A stretch of DNA of 5,392 nt, from positions 1-5,392 of the forward strand of contig JAITNC010000079.1 of the NCBI GenBank assembly GCA_031290675.1. Direction: 5' to 3'. The notes beneath the pieces are model-generated. The model was not told the DNA's origin, ran no database searches, and was given only the letters and a program-made list of their open reading frames with translations. This DNA is from Campylobacteraceae bacterium (GTDB taxonomy: Bacteria > Campylobacterota > Campylobacteria > Campylobacterales > Campylobacteraceae). Shown in pieces: positions 1 to 5,392 of this stretch. Every line of letters starts with the position of its first letter. Position 1 is the stretch's first letter. A program made the position numbers and the translations under genes.

Positions 1-173
1 CGAAATGCAAATTTATCTCAAATAACGAACCGACAGACGAGAAATGCCCAAAATGCGGGTATATGATGGTCAAAAAGGTATTGAAAAGCGGAGAAAAAAT
101 GGAGTGCTTGAAGTGCGACGTAAAACCGACTGTCAAGAGAGCACCAAAGGCGAAGGCAAAGGCGAAAAAGTAA
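1..173 (+). CDS. topA: DNA topoisomerase I, C-terminal end (partial)
   Basis: The reading frame is open from the left edge (first full codon at base 3) and stops with TAA at 171-173, giving 56 residues. They begin KCKFISN, which matches the second half of a topoisomerase-type zinc finger (usually '..YPxCxF..'). A complete CPKC...CLKC finger follows at visible residues 15-18 and 35-38, then a Lys/Ala-rich tail (KRAPKAKAKAKK). Type IA topoisomerase I relaxes negatively supercoiled DNA; its C-terminal zinc fingers bind single-stranded DNA and can contact RNA polymerase. The catalytic tyrosine and Toprim domains lie outside the window. The assignment rests on the finger pattern and tail only, so another protein ending in the same finger type, such as a restriction-endonuclease-like zinc-finger protein, cannot be fully excluded. 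Confidence 0.75.
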   Translation, partial: KCKFISNNEPTDEKCPKCGYMMVKKVLKSGEKMECLKCDVKPTVKRAPKAKAKAKK

Positions 174-182
174 CCCCTTCTC

Positions 183-298
183 CGTCATTGCGAGCCTGTG
201 ACTGCGGCGTGTCAATCCACTGTATTGAAACGATTGGATTGCCCGCCACACACGCCCCTTTGTGTCATTGTGAGGAGCGAAGCGACGTAACAATCTGT
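183..298. repeat. Degraded 'CATTGCGAG' intergenic repeat elements, two copies
   Basis: Two copies of a repeat head are visible: CGTCATTGCGAG at 183-194, and GTCATTGTGAG at 264-274 followed by GAGCGAAGCGACGT. Each runs on to a CAATC core (213-217 and 291-295). In the first copy, CAATCCA at 213-219 is mirrored by TGGATTG at 235-241 across a 15-nt spacer, so it keeps part of the inverted-repeat structure. The head and core resemble a palindromic intergenic repeat found in high copy in many unrelated bacterial genomes (recognised from memory, not searched). Both copies have diverged: the first has TGTCAATCC where the usual form is TGGCAATCC. They lie just downstream of the topA stop, a common site for such elements. 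Confidence 0.7.
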
Positions 299-321
299 GT
301 TTTGTTTGTGTTCCCTCTCTC

Positions 322-359
322 CGTTATTGCGAGCCTGCTGACGCAGGTTCGCAATGGCG
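322..359. repeat. Compact hairpin copy of the intergenic repeat
   Basis: A third copy of the repeat head (CGTTATTGCGAG) starts at 322, but here it folds directly on itself. Bases 322-338 pair with 343-359 around a TGAC loop: 17 consecutive pairs, three of them G-T. It looks like a repeat whose two arms have come together with the central part lost. It could act as a transcription barrier or RNA-stabilising hairpin after topA. It is not a classic intrinsic terminator, because the nearest T-run (377-381) begins about 17 nt beyond the stem. Confidence 0.65.
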
Positions 360-388
360 CAAAGTCATTATGCCAGTTTTTATAAATT

Positions 389-394
389 TATAAT
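389..394 (+). promoter_or_regulatory. Probable -10 box of the five-gene operon
   Basis: A perfect TATAAT lies 72 nt upstream of the GTG start at 467, in a strongly AT-rich stretch just past the repeat hairpin. A T-run at 377-381 precedes it. No TTGACA-like -35 is evident at the usual distance, which fits the sigma-70 promoters of Campylobacterota, where the -35 is poorly conserved and upstream T-tracts matter. Transcription would start near 400 and give a leader of about 65 nt. Confidence 0.45.
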
Positions 395-466
395 GTAATA
401 AAAAAATATCAATTTAAGTAAACTTTTGCTACCATTTTTCTCACAAATGACAAATCGGAGTATATA

Positions 467-1369
467 GTGCAATCATCACCCATAGAGATTGTTGAGAGTG
501 TTACGCCAAATCCAAACTTCCTTGCGTGGAAATTTCCAACCGAAGACAAAGAGATAAAAAACGGCGCAAAACTGATTGTCAGAGAGAGCCAGCAAGCATT
601 GCTGCTTTGCGAGGGCAACATAGCCGATCTCTTCAAAAGCGGCTCGCATACACTTAAGACTGAAAATATTCCGATTTTTGGCAAATTGAAAAAGTGGGGT
701 TTTGGCTTCAAAAACCCTTACAGCGCCGATATATACTTTTTTAATACCTACCTTTTTATCAACAACAAGTGGGGGACACCCGCCCCTATTCTTGTCAATG
801 ACCCACGCTTTGGCAATATCCGAGTGCGAGCATTTGGCAGTTTTGATATTCGCATTGAAGACGCGGAGAGGTTTTTCAGACAATACGCGGGGACTTATAC
901 GCAACTGACGATAGGCGAATTGCAATCCCAACTGCGAGATTTTATCGCTCCAAAATTTGGCGAAATTCTATCAAATGAAAAAATACCCGTTATGGAAATA
1001 GCGGGAAATATCACTGAGTTTAGCAAAAAGATAGAGCCTCTTATCGCACCCTATTTTGCTCAAATGGGGCTTTTATTGACAAGCTTTATCGTATCTTCCG
1101 TTACGCTTCCCGACGAAGTATCAAAACATATAGATACACTCTCAAATATGAATATGACTAACGATATAGGGCGTTTCAAAGAGTTCCAGAGCGCCAATGC
1201 TATCGGTAAAAGCGCGGGCGTGGTAGTTGATATCACAATGAAAAAAGAGCAAAGCGATGAAGCCGCGAAATTGCGAAAATTAAAAAGTCTGTTTGACGAA
1301 GGACTGATAGACGAAGCGGAATACAAAGAGAAAAAAGCCGAGATTTTATCACAATTTGACGGGCGATAG
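467..1369 (+). CDS. SPFH/Band-7 (YdjI-type, 'virion core protein-like') protein with SHOCT domain
   Basis: This 300-residue protein matches the YdjI-like branch of the SPFH/Band-7 superfamily. Visible family signatures are KNGAKLIVRESQ, the TENIPIFGKLKKWGFG region, NKWGTPAPI and RVRAFGSFDIRI, followed by the ETRF-like stretch QLRDFIAPKFGE. Residues 269-297 (LRKLKSLFDEGLID..EYKEKKAEIL) are a typical SHOCT domain, a short helical module thought to mediate oligomerisation or partner binding. No signal peptide or hydrophobic membrane segment is seen, so membrane contact would be peripheral. The start is GTG, set by GGAG at 457-460 with a 6-nt spacer; the frame is closed upstream by TAA at 419-421 and has no ATG. 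The N-terminus is about a dozen residues shorter than usual and lacks the common MGLFDK-like opening. It is the first gene of the operon. Relatives occur near PspA and zinc-ribbon genes in envelope-stress loci; that role is inferred here. Confidence 0.85.
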   Translation: MQSSPIEIVESVTPNPNFLAWKFPTEDKEIKNGAKLIVRESQQALLLCEGNIADLFKSGSHTLKTENIPIFGKLKKWGFGFKNPYSADIYFFNTYLFINNKWGTPAPILVNDPRFGNIRVRAFGSFDIRIEDAERFFRQYAGTYTQLTIGELQSQLRDFIAPKFGEILSNEKIPVMEIAGNITEFSKKIEPLIAPYFAQMGLLLTSFIVSSVTLPDEVSKHIDTLSNMNMTNDIGRFKEFQSANAIGKSAGVVVDITMKKEQSDEAAKLRKLKSLFDEGLIDEAEYKEKKAEILSQFDGR

Positions 1370-1370
1370 C

Positions 1371-1595
1371 ATGGCTGGATTTCTTGATAAGATGAAAAGC
1401 CTCTCTTTGGCTCAAAAAAATTATAGCGAACCAAAGAATGCCGCCGCCAAAACAGACACCACGACCTGCCCAAACTGCGGTGCGGGACGAATCAAAAAAG
1501 ACGGACTTACGCGTTGCGCCTACTGCGGATATACCTTCATAAAAGCTGATTTGAGCGATGGCATATATATCGCAAAAGAGGATAACTCCAAATGA
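1371..1595 (+). CDS. Small zinc-ribbon protein
   Basis: This 74-residue protein has an N-terminal stretch MAGFLDKMKSL, which could form a short amphipathic helix, then a flexible Ala/Lys/Thr linker. A four-cysteine zinc ribbon follows with CPNC at residues 33-36 and CAYC at 49-52 (12 residues between pairs). ATG at 1371 lies one base after the SPFH stop. No Shine-Dalgarno sequence is visible, so translation probably depends on reinitiation from the upstream gene. A TTG at 1356 would add five residues but also has no binding site, so ATG is preferred. The stop overlaps the next start (ATGA, 1592-1595). Zinc-ribbon proteins of this size often accompany YdjI-type SPFH genes. A partner or adaptor role on the membrane is inferred, and the exact function is unknown. 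Confidence 0.8.
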   Translation: MAGFLDKMKSLSLAQKNYSEPKNAAAKTDTTTCPNCGAGRIKKDGLTRCAYCGYTFIKADLSDGIYIAKEDNSK

Positions 1596-2491
1596 GCTTT
1601 GAGCTTATACTATGCGAGATGGCGGAGTACCAAAGCAGATGGTTCGCTTTTTTGGATAAGCTGGAGCTTAAAATAGAGGATTTATGCGAAGAGGCTCTTC
1701 CCGAACTCGCCTCGCAAATACAAAATGACGAGGCGGCATACAATAAAATCCTGCTTGGCGTATGTGGACAGCTGCAAGCCGCGCACGATAAAGCACACGA
1801 TACTTACGAGCAAAGAGTCATCGGGGCGTATTATTATTGGAATAAAACTATCACTATGCAAAATCCAGAGTTTCAGCAACTCTACGATTTTAGGGGGCAT
1901 TGTGAAAAACGATATAGAGAGTTTGAGGAAAAGCTGCGCCAATCGGACAAAAACTTAAGAAACACCCGCTCGGAAAATCTGGAGACACAATACAAAGAGA
2001 TATTGGAGGATTTTGAAGCCAACAAGGGTAAATTTCTCTGCTCTCAATGCGGTTGTGTTTTGCCGCTTGAGAATATCTATTTTATCAGCGTCCATATCGC
2101 TTGTCCATCGTGTGGCACGCAAAATACCTTTCAGCCAAGCTACCTCTCAAGAAAACTGCAATTTATCGCAAAAGAGTTAGCCGAAAAGAGAGCGGCACAT
2201 CTGTTTGAGATATACGAGAAAGAGAGCAAAAAAGAGCGAGAGTTTTACGGAAAAATGCACACGATGAAACTAAGCGTCATTCACGAGAGCGAAAAGGTGA
2301 AAGCCGATATGGCGCTTAAACTGGAAGCGGTAGAAAAAGAGAGGCTTGCGAGTATTGAAAACGCCCAAGAGTTATATCAAAAGTATCGCCGCTTGATTTG
2401 CGATGAGTTAAACCACATCTTGCCGCAGATGAGCGAACATCACGAAAAAATGTATCTTGTAGAGATAAACAACTTAAACGAAGGAGAATAG
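1592..2491 (+). CDS. Coiled-coil protein with central zinc ribbon, function unknown
   Basis: This 299-residue protein is almost entirely helical in composition: charged, Glu/Lys/Gln-rich and without membrane segments. A zinc ribbon interrupts it near the middle, with CSQC at residues 150-153 and CPSC at 171-174. The helices before it (about 105-147) and after it (about 185-270) have the heptad-like charge pattern of coiled coils, so the ribbon may sit at the tip of a helical hairpin. I do not recognise a named family. The start codon overlaps the stop of the 74-residue zinc-ribbon gene (ATGA), implying coupled translation and roughly matched amounts. PspA-like proteins are also long coiled coils, but they carry no zinc ribbon and their motifs are absent here, so that identity is not supported. 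The product is probably cytoplasmic or peripheral to the membrane. Confidence 0.8.
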   Translation: MSFELILCEMAEYQSRWFAFLDKLELKIEDLCEEALPELASQIQNDEAAYNKILLGVCGQLQAAHDKAHDTYEQRVIGAYYYWNKTITMQNPEFQQLYDFRGHCEKRYREFEEKLRQSDKNLRNTRSENLETQYKEILEDFEANKGKFLCSQCGCVLPLENIYFISVHIACPSCGTQNTFQPSYLSRKLQFIAKELAEKRAAHLFEIYEKESKKEREFYGKMHTMKLSVIHESEKVKADMALKLEAVEKERLASIENAQELYQKYRRLICDELNHILPQMSEHHEKMYLVEINNLNEGE

Positions 2492-3058
2492 ATGGGTTCA
2501 AAGTATTTGGAGCCGATTCACGGCATTTCACTGAAAGACTACACAGCGATGGTCAAAAAAATAATAGCGGGCGCGAATAGTGAAAGTGTGTATACCGCTA
2601 TGGGCATAGACGGTACGATATGGGACGAGGTAAATACCCTCTGGATGCAAAGAATGACAGAAGACCCAAACTTTGAGGTCGTAACACTTTACGGACAGTA
2701 TTTTGGCGAAGATTTACCGCACGCAAAATTGGACGCATTAGAAGCAAAACAATCCTCACAAGGCGCGGAAAATCTAGAACGTCTTAAAGCGGATAGATAT
2801 TTCTACGAGGAGCTAACGGGAGCGAGAGATGCGGCGTATCAATACGGCTTAGACGGAGCGCAGTGGATTTTGGAAAATTTCGGCATAAACCTCGCTGACT
2901 TTCAGAGCGTAGCTATGAAATATATGGAGATAAGAAACGGGGAGTCTTCTGAAGAAACTTTGGCATATCTGGAGTACAATAATGAAAAACAGGAAGAGTA
3001 CGCCGAAAGATTTGCCGCCGAGCGCGGCGGCAACATATCGGACGATGTGAAGTTTTAG
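2492..3058 (+). CDS. Uncharacterised protein, resembles DUF6620 family
   Basis: This 188-residue soluble protein has no signal peptide or membrane segment. Its recognisable blocks are PIHGISLKDYTAM (residues 8-20), MGIDGTIWDEVNTLW (37-51) and VVTLYGQYF (63-71), followed by a helical, acidic second half. These blocks resemble an uncharacterised bacterial family that I believe is DUF6620; the number is from memory and should be checked. No catalytic motif is evident. The ATG follows immediately after the preceding stop with no gap, and AAGGAG at 2481-2486, inside the end of the upstream gene, gives it a strong ribosome binding site with a 5-nt spacer. It may therefore be translated more strongly than the coupled genes before it. 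Confidence 0.8.
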   Translation: MGSKYLEPIHGISLKDYTAMVKKIIAGANSESVYTAMGIDGTIWDEVNTLWMQRMTEDPNFEVVTLYGQYFGEDLPHAKLDALEAKQSSQGAENLERLKADRYFYEELTGARDAAYQYGLDGAQWILENFGINLADFQSVAMKYMEIRNGESSEETLAYLEYNNEKQEEYAERFAAERGGNISDDVKF

Positions 3059-3090
3059 GAGATCGCCCGCATAACCTTAAAGGAGAGAAA

Positions 3091-4071
3091 ATGGCAAACG
3101 CGCAAGATATTATCAATGAGATAAGCAAATTTCTTGATAAATGCCTTCATGTCAAAAAGTTCAAGATAGAAAAGAGCGATTTTCTCTCTTTTATAGAAGA
3201 AAAGTGGGCAAGCGCAGGAGATGAAAAGTACAATATCCATAACGGTTGTATCATCATAGGGCGAATGCTCAACGAATACGCATGGCTCAAAGACTATGCA
3301 AATATGCGTCGCTGGTTTGATATGCATGATAAGCACGCCATTTCGCTGAAAAATCCGCCGTATATCATAAACTACTATAAGGGCGGATTGTGGTTAGAGA
3401 GCGGCAACGAGGAAGAGGCGTTCCAATACCTCAAAGCCTGCTACGATGAAAACGGCGAATATATATTCACAAGAGGCGAAAATTGTATTAAGTTTTTTTG
3501 CGAGCGCGCTGGTTTGCCGCCACCTGAAAAAACTGAGGAAGAAAATGGAGACGACGAAGATTTCGAGGGCGAGATAGAGCTGAAAGAGTGGAGCGCATTT
3601 TTCGGCGAAGAGGACGCTATTTATTATCAACTTGGCGAAGGCGATTTTAGCAAAAGAATGCGCCCAAGATACGAAGCGGCTTTGAAATATATAGAGGAAA
3701 ATCAAAAGGCGATATTGGAAATGATATTACGCGAGCTTTTGCGCCAATATCCGACAATGCAGGAGAACTTTGGTTATGAGGGCGAGGATAAAGAGGATTT
3801 TATGCCCGACGCAAAAAAAATAAAAGATTTCGCCGACCTGCTCACGCCCGCTTCAATTCATCTTATACCCGTTTATATAGATAATTTTCCGTATATCGGA
3901 TACGAGTTTTCGTGCTCGTGGGACGGTGAACACGCTTTTGGCGTTATGACCTACAAAGATAATATAGTTGAGATAGGCGGAGCAGATACATCCTTTTTGA
4001 CTTGGATAGCCGAAGAGGATAAACGCAAGGCGAGAAGGCGAGAGAAAGTGGTGCAAAGAAGCAAAAAGTAA
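3091..4071 (+). CDS. TPR-like protein with C-terminal DUF6985-like domain
   Basis: This 326-residue soluble protein has three visible parts. Residues about 1-140 are helical, and the stretch YKGGLWLESGNEEEAFQYLKACYD (97-119) is typical of a TPR-like helical pair. Residues 148-162 are an acidic linker. Residues about 165-308 carry the block YIGYEFSCSWD.EH.FGVM (268-286) and VEIGGADTSFL (293-303), which resembles the DUF6985 family (name from memory). DUF6985-type domains are, to my knowledge, common in proteins with immunity-like contexts, but no toxin is adjacent here. A very basic tail (309-326, KRKARRREK...) ends the protein and could bind nucleic acid or an acidic membrane surface. The ATG has a strong AAAGGAG site at 3079-3085. 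The gene follows its neighbour after 32 nt and is the last of the operon. Confidence 0.8.
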   Translation: MANAQDIINEISKFLDKCLHVKKFKIEKSDFLSFIEEKWASAGDEKYNIHNGCIIIGRMLNEYAWLKDYANMRRWFDMHDKHAISLKNPPYIINYYKGGLWLESGNEEEAFQYLKACYDENGEYIFTRGENCIKFFCERAGLPPPEKTEEENGDDEDFEGEIELKEWSAFFGEEDAIYYQLGEGDFSKRMRPRYEAALKYIEENQKAILEMILRELLRQYPTMQENFGYEGEDKEDFMPDAKKIKDFADLLTPASIHLIPVYIDNFPYIGYEFSCSWDGEHAFGVMTYKDNIVEIGGADTSFLTWIAEEDKRKARRREKVVQRSKK

Positions 4072-4100
4072 TTATATCTTTTGCTCCTTAAAGCAATGAT

Positions 4101-4186
4101 AAAAATAGTGTTACTATTTTACACATAGCGAAAATTTTTGTTAAAATAACTCAATGTAGTTATTTTGCTATAAAAACACTATTTTT
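4101..4186. repeat. Nested inverted repeats sharing an ACTATTTT-type half-site
   Basis: AAAATAGT (4102-4109) and ACTATTTT (4113-4120) form a perfect dyad around GTT. AAAATAACT (4143-4151) and AGTTATTTT (4158-4166) form a second perfect dyad around 6 nt. ACTATTTT recurs at 4178-4185, so the 12-base block 4101-4112 is also a perfect inverted match to 4175-4186. The first dyad and the long-range pair compete for the same bases. This could be a multi-site operator for a regulator of gltA, or a weak, AT-only termination structure for the upstream operon. Confidence 0.6.
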
Positions 4187-4240
4187 TCTTTAAGTTTAAG
4201 GCTGATTTTTAAAATTTTATTTCAGTATTGAGCAGATAAT

Positions 4241-4259
4241 CTCGCACTTTTTGTGTGAG
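4241..4259 (+). other. Short hairpin in gltA upstream region
   Basis: CTCGCAC (4241-4247) pairs with GTGTGAG (4253-4259) around a TTTTT loop: seven pairs, one of them G-T. It is the only GC-rich structure in this AT-rich region. The sequence just after it contains the palindrome CGTACG (4261-4266). It would be transcribed only if a promoter upstream of 4241 is used. No known riboswitch class is recognised. Confidence 0.4.
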
Positions 4260-4380
4260 CCGTACGAGGATTGTGTATATTTGTAACAAGTTTATATAGC
4301 TTGCAAGGATATATTTTATTTATTAAATATAAAATGGATAAATTAATTTTAAAACCGCTAAAATTGTCAAAGGTTAATAA

Positions 4381-4386
4381 TATAAT
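4381..4386 (+). promoter_or_regulatory. Probable -10 box for gltA
   Basis: A perfect TATAAT sits 47 nt upstream of the gltA ATG. A TTGTCA at 4364-4369 is only 11 nt away, too close to be its -35, so this is probably another promoter dominated by the -10. Transcription would begin near 4393 and give a leader of about 40 nt ending in the AAAGGA ribosome binding site (4423-4428). Confidence 0.5.
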
Positions 4387-4433
4387 ATCCAATGAAAAGA
4401 TAAAAATCTTGCTTTAACGATTAAAGGAAACAC

Positions 4434-5392
4434 ATGGGCAAAAACACGATAACATTTACGGACAACCGCAGCGGAAAAAGCTACGAGTACCCCGTACTTG
4501 ATGGAACTGTCGGTCCTTCTGTTGTTGATATTTCAACTTTTTACAAAGATACGGGACTGTTCACTCTGGACAACGGCTTTACCTCAACAGCGTCATGTAA
4601 GTCGGAGATAACATATATCGACGGCGAAGAAGGTAAGTTGATGTACAGAGGATATGACATCTCATATCTCGCTACACAAAAGATATTTGCCGATACGGCG
4701 TATCTGCTTTTGTACAAAAAGCTTCCTACTTTAGAGGAACGAGAAGCGTTTAGACTTGAGCTAAAACGCCGTTCGTTTGTACACGAAGGTATGAAAAAGC
4801 TTTTTGACGCTTTCCCTGATAACGCGCACCCTATGGCTATCATGTCGGCGGCTATCTCAACGCTTTCTACATTTTATTTTGACCATTTGGATGTGGACAC
4901 GCCTGCCGAGTATATGGAGATGGCAAAGAGAATCATCGCCAAAATCCCTACCATAGCGGCGTTTTCGTACAGATATAGCAGAGGGCTTCCTACCATATAT
5001 CCAAATCTTGACAGAGGTTTCGTGGAAAATATCTTATATATGTTGAGAGCTTTCCCGCATGACCATGTAGATTTGAAACCTATAGAGGTCAAAGCGCTTG
5101 ACACGATTTTGACGCTTCACGCTGACCATGAGCAAAACGCCTCAACGACTACAGTTCGCACGGTGGCTTCAACACACGCACACCCTTACGCGGCTGTGAG
5201 CGCGGGTATAGGCGCGCTTTGGGGCAGAGCGCATGGAGGGGCTAATGAGTCCGTCATCAAACAGCTTGAGATGATAGGCGATGTGAAAAATGTTGAGAAA
5301 TACATAGCCAAAGCCAAAGACAAAAATGACCCGTTCAGGCTTATGGGCTTCGGACATAGAGTCTACAAAAACTTTGACCCAAGAGCGAAAAT
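4434..5392 (+). CDS. gltA: Citrate synthase, type II, N-terminal 319 residues (partial)
   Basis: Citrate synthase condenses acetyl-CoA with oxaloacetate to citrate in the cytoplasm, the entry step of the TCA cycle. The frame runs open off the right edge. Signatures follow the E. coli-type hexameric enzyme with a constant offset of three residues: the HADHEQNAST block (His229 and His232), HGGANE (His267, equivalent to catalytic His264), GFGHRVYK (His308, equivalent to His305) and DPRA (Arg317, equivalent to Arg314). The catalytic aspartate expected near residue 365 lies beyond the window. The N-terminal CKSEITYIDGEEGKLMYRGYDI segment is also typical. ATG at 4434 is preceded by AAAGGA at 4423-4428 and by a probable promoter, so the gene appears to be transcribed independently of the upstream operon. 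The HGGANE motif is preceded by WGRA, where E. coli has Pro at the Arg position; I take this as lineage variation. No damage is visible. Confidence 0.95.
   Translation, partial: MGKNTITFTDNRSGKSYEYPVLDGTVGPSVVDISTFYKDTGLFTLDNGFTSTASCKSEITYIDGEEGKLMYRGYDISYLATQKIFADTAYLLLYKKLPTLEEREAFRLELKRRSFVHEGMKKLFDAFPDNAHPMAIMSAAISTLSTFYFDHLDVDTPAEYMEMAKRIIAKIPTIAAFSYRYSRGLPTIYPNLDRGFVENILYMLRAFPHDHVDLKPIEVKALDTILTLHADHEQNASTTTVRTVASTHAHPYAAVSAGIGALWGRAHGGANESVIKQLEMIGDVKNVEKYIAKAKDKNDPFRLMGFGHRVYKNFDPRAK

Larger units (their letters stand above)
4072..4433. other. Long AT-rich intergenic region before gltA
   Basis: These 362 bases contain no convincing gene on either strand. They hold a group of inverted repeats (4101-4186), a GC-richer hairpin (4241-4259) and a TATAAT box (4381-4386). 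A classic GC-stem plus T-run terminator for the upstream operon is absent. The nearest substitute is the AT-rich repeat group, whose distal arm ends in a T-run (4182-4187). TTGCAA at 4301-4306 with TAAATA at 4324-4329 (17-nt spacer) is a weaker second promoter candidate. Confidence 0.7.

Noticed and set aside
183..359. CRISPR array
   Set aside because: The repeat heads are unevenly spaced and diverged, and the copies are themselves dyads rather than uniform direct repeats with spacers.
44..385. 113-codon open frame on the + strand
   Set aside because: It runs through the topA tail in another frame and then through the intergenic repeats; the translated repeat (CHCEERSDV...) is a well-known false protein.
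447..467. Six-codon leader ORF ending in TAGTG at the SPFH start
   Set aside because: The stop overlaps the GTG, which could allow coupling, but there is no ribosome binding site for it and such short frames are expected by chance.
476..931. 151-codon reverse-strand frame
   Set aside because: It lies opposite the SPFH gene, which has clear family motifs; the reverse frame shows no recognisable domain.
1356..1370. TTG start for the small zinc-ribbon gene
   Set aside because: It would overlap the SPFH gene by 14 bases without a ribosome binding site; ATG 1371 gives the expected MAGFLDK opening.
4096..4128. Ten-codon ORF in the AT-rich intergenic region
   Set aside because: No ribosome binding site, and it lies across the inverted repeat; probably chance.
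4334..4417. 27-codon ORF upstream of gltA (MDKLILKPLK...)
   Set aside because: No ribosome binding site, low-complexity Lys/Ile/Leu composition typical of AT-rich DNA, and it spans the probable gltA promoter. A faint likeness to an AroA start is not sustained.
4541..5357. Three reverse-strand frames opposite gltA
   Set aside because: They are shadows of the citrate synthase coding sequence, whose catalytic motifs are clear on the + strand.

Overview
The window looks like part of a chromosome from a Campylobacterota-type bacterium (Sulfurimonas/Sulfurospirillum-like). This is inferred from the style of the TopA zinc-finger tail and the citrate synthase, the AAGGAG ribosome binding sites, and AT-rich intergenic DNA with TATAAT boxes but no clear -35 elements. 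No marker gene settles the genus. All seven genes are on the + strand, and there is no rRNA, tRNA, transposase or CRISPR array.

Layout: (1) bases 1-173 are the last 56 codons of a DNA topoisomerase I gene (topA), ending in a four-cysteine zinc finger and a Lys/Ala tail. (2) Bases 174-466 are intergenic. They hold a cluster of degraded, widespread-type 'CATTGCGAG' intergenic repeats (183-359), then an AT-rich stretch with a likely promoter (TATAAT at 389-394). (3) Bases 467-4071 are a tight five-gene operon: an SPFH/YdjI-type protein with a C-terminal SHOCT domain, a 74-residue zinc-ribbon protein, a 299-residue coiled-coil protein with a central zinc ribbon, a 188-residue protein resembling an uncharacterised family (probably DUF6620), and a 326-residue protein with a C-terminal DUF6985-like domain. 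The first four genes are separated by 1, -4 and 0 nt; the last follows after 32 nt. (4) Bases 4072-4433 are a long AT-rich intergenic region with several inverted repeats built from one half-site and a promoter for the next gene. (5) Bases 4434-5392 are the first 319 codons of a type II (hexameric) citrate synthase, gltA, cut by the window edge.

The flanks are housekeeping genes; the operon between them is the accessory and most interesting part. Established knowledge: YdjI-type SPFH-SHOCT proteins occur with zinc-ribbon proteins in envelope-stress (PspA-associated) neighbourhoods such as Bacillus subtilis ydjFGHI. Inference: the operon is a membrane-associated stress or maintenance module in which the SPFH protein forms an oligomeric scaffold, two zinc-ribbon proteins act as partners, and two domain-of-unknown-function proteins complete the set. 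No enzyme active site is recognisable in any of the five, so the function remains unknown.
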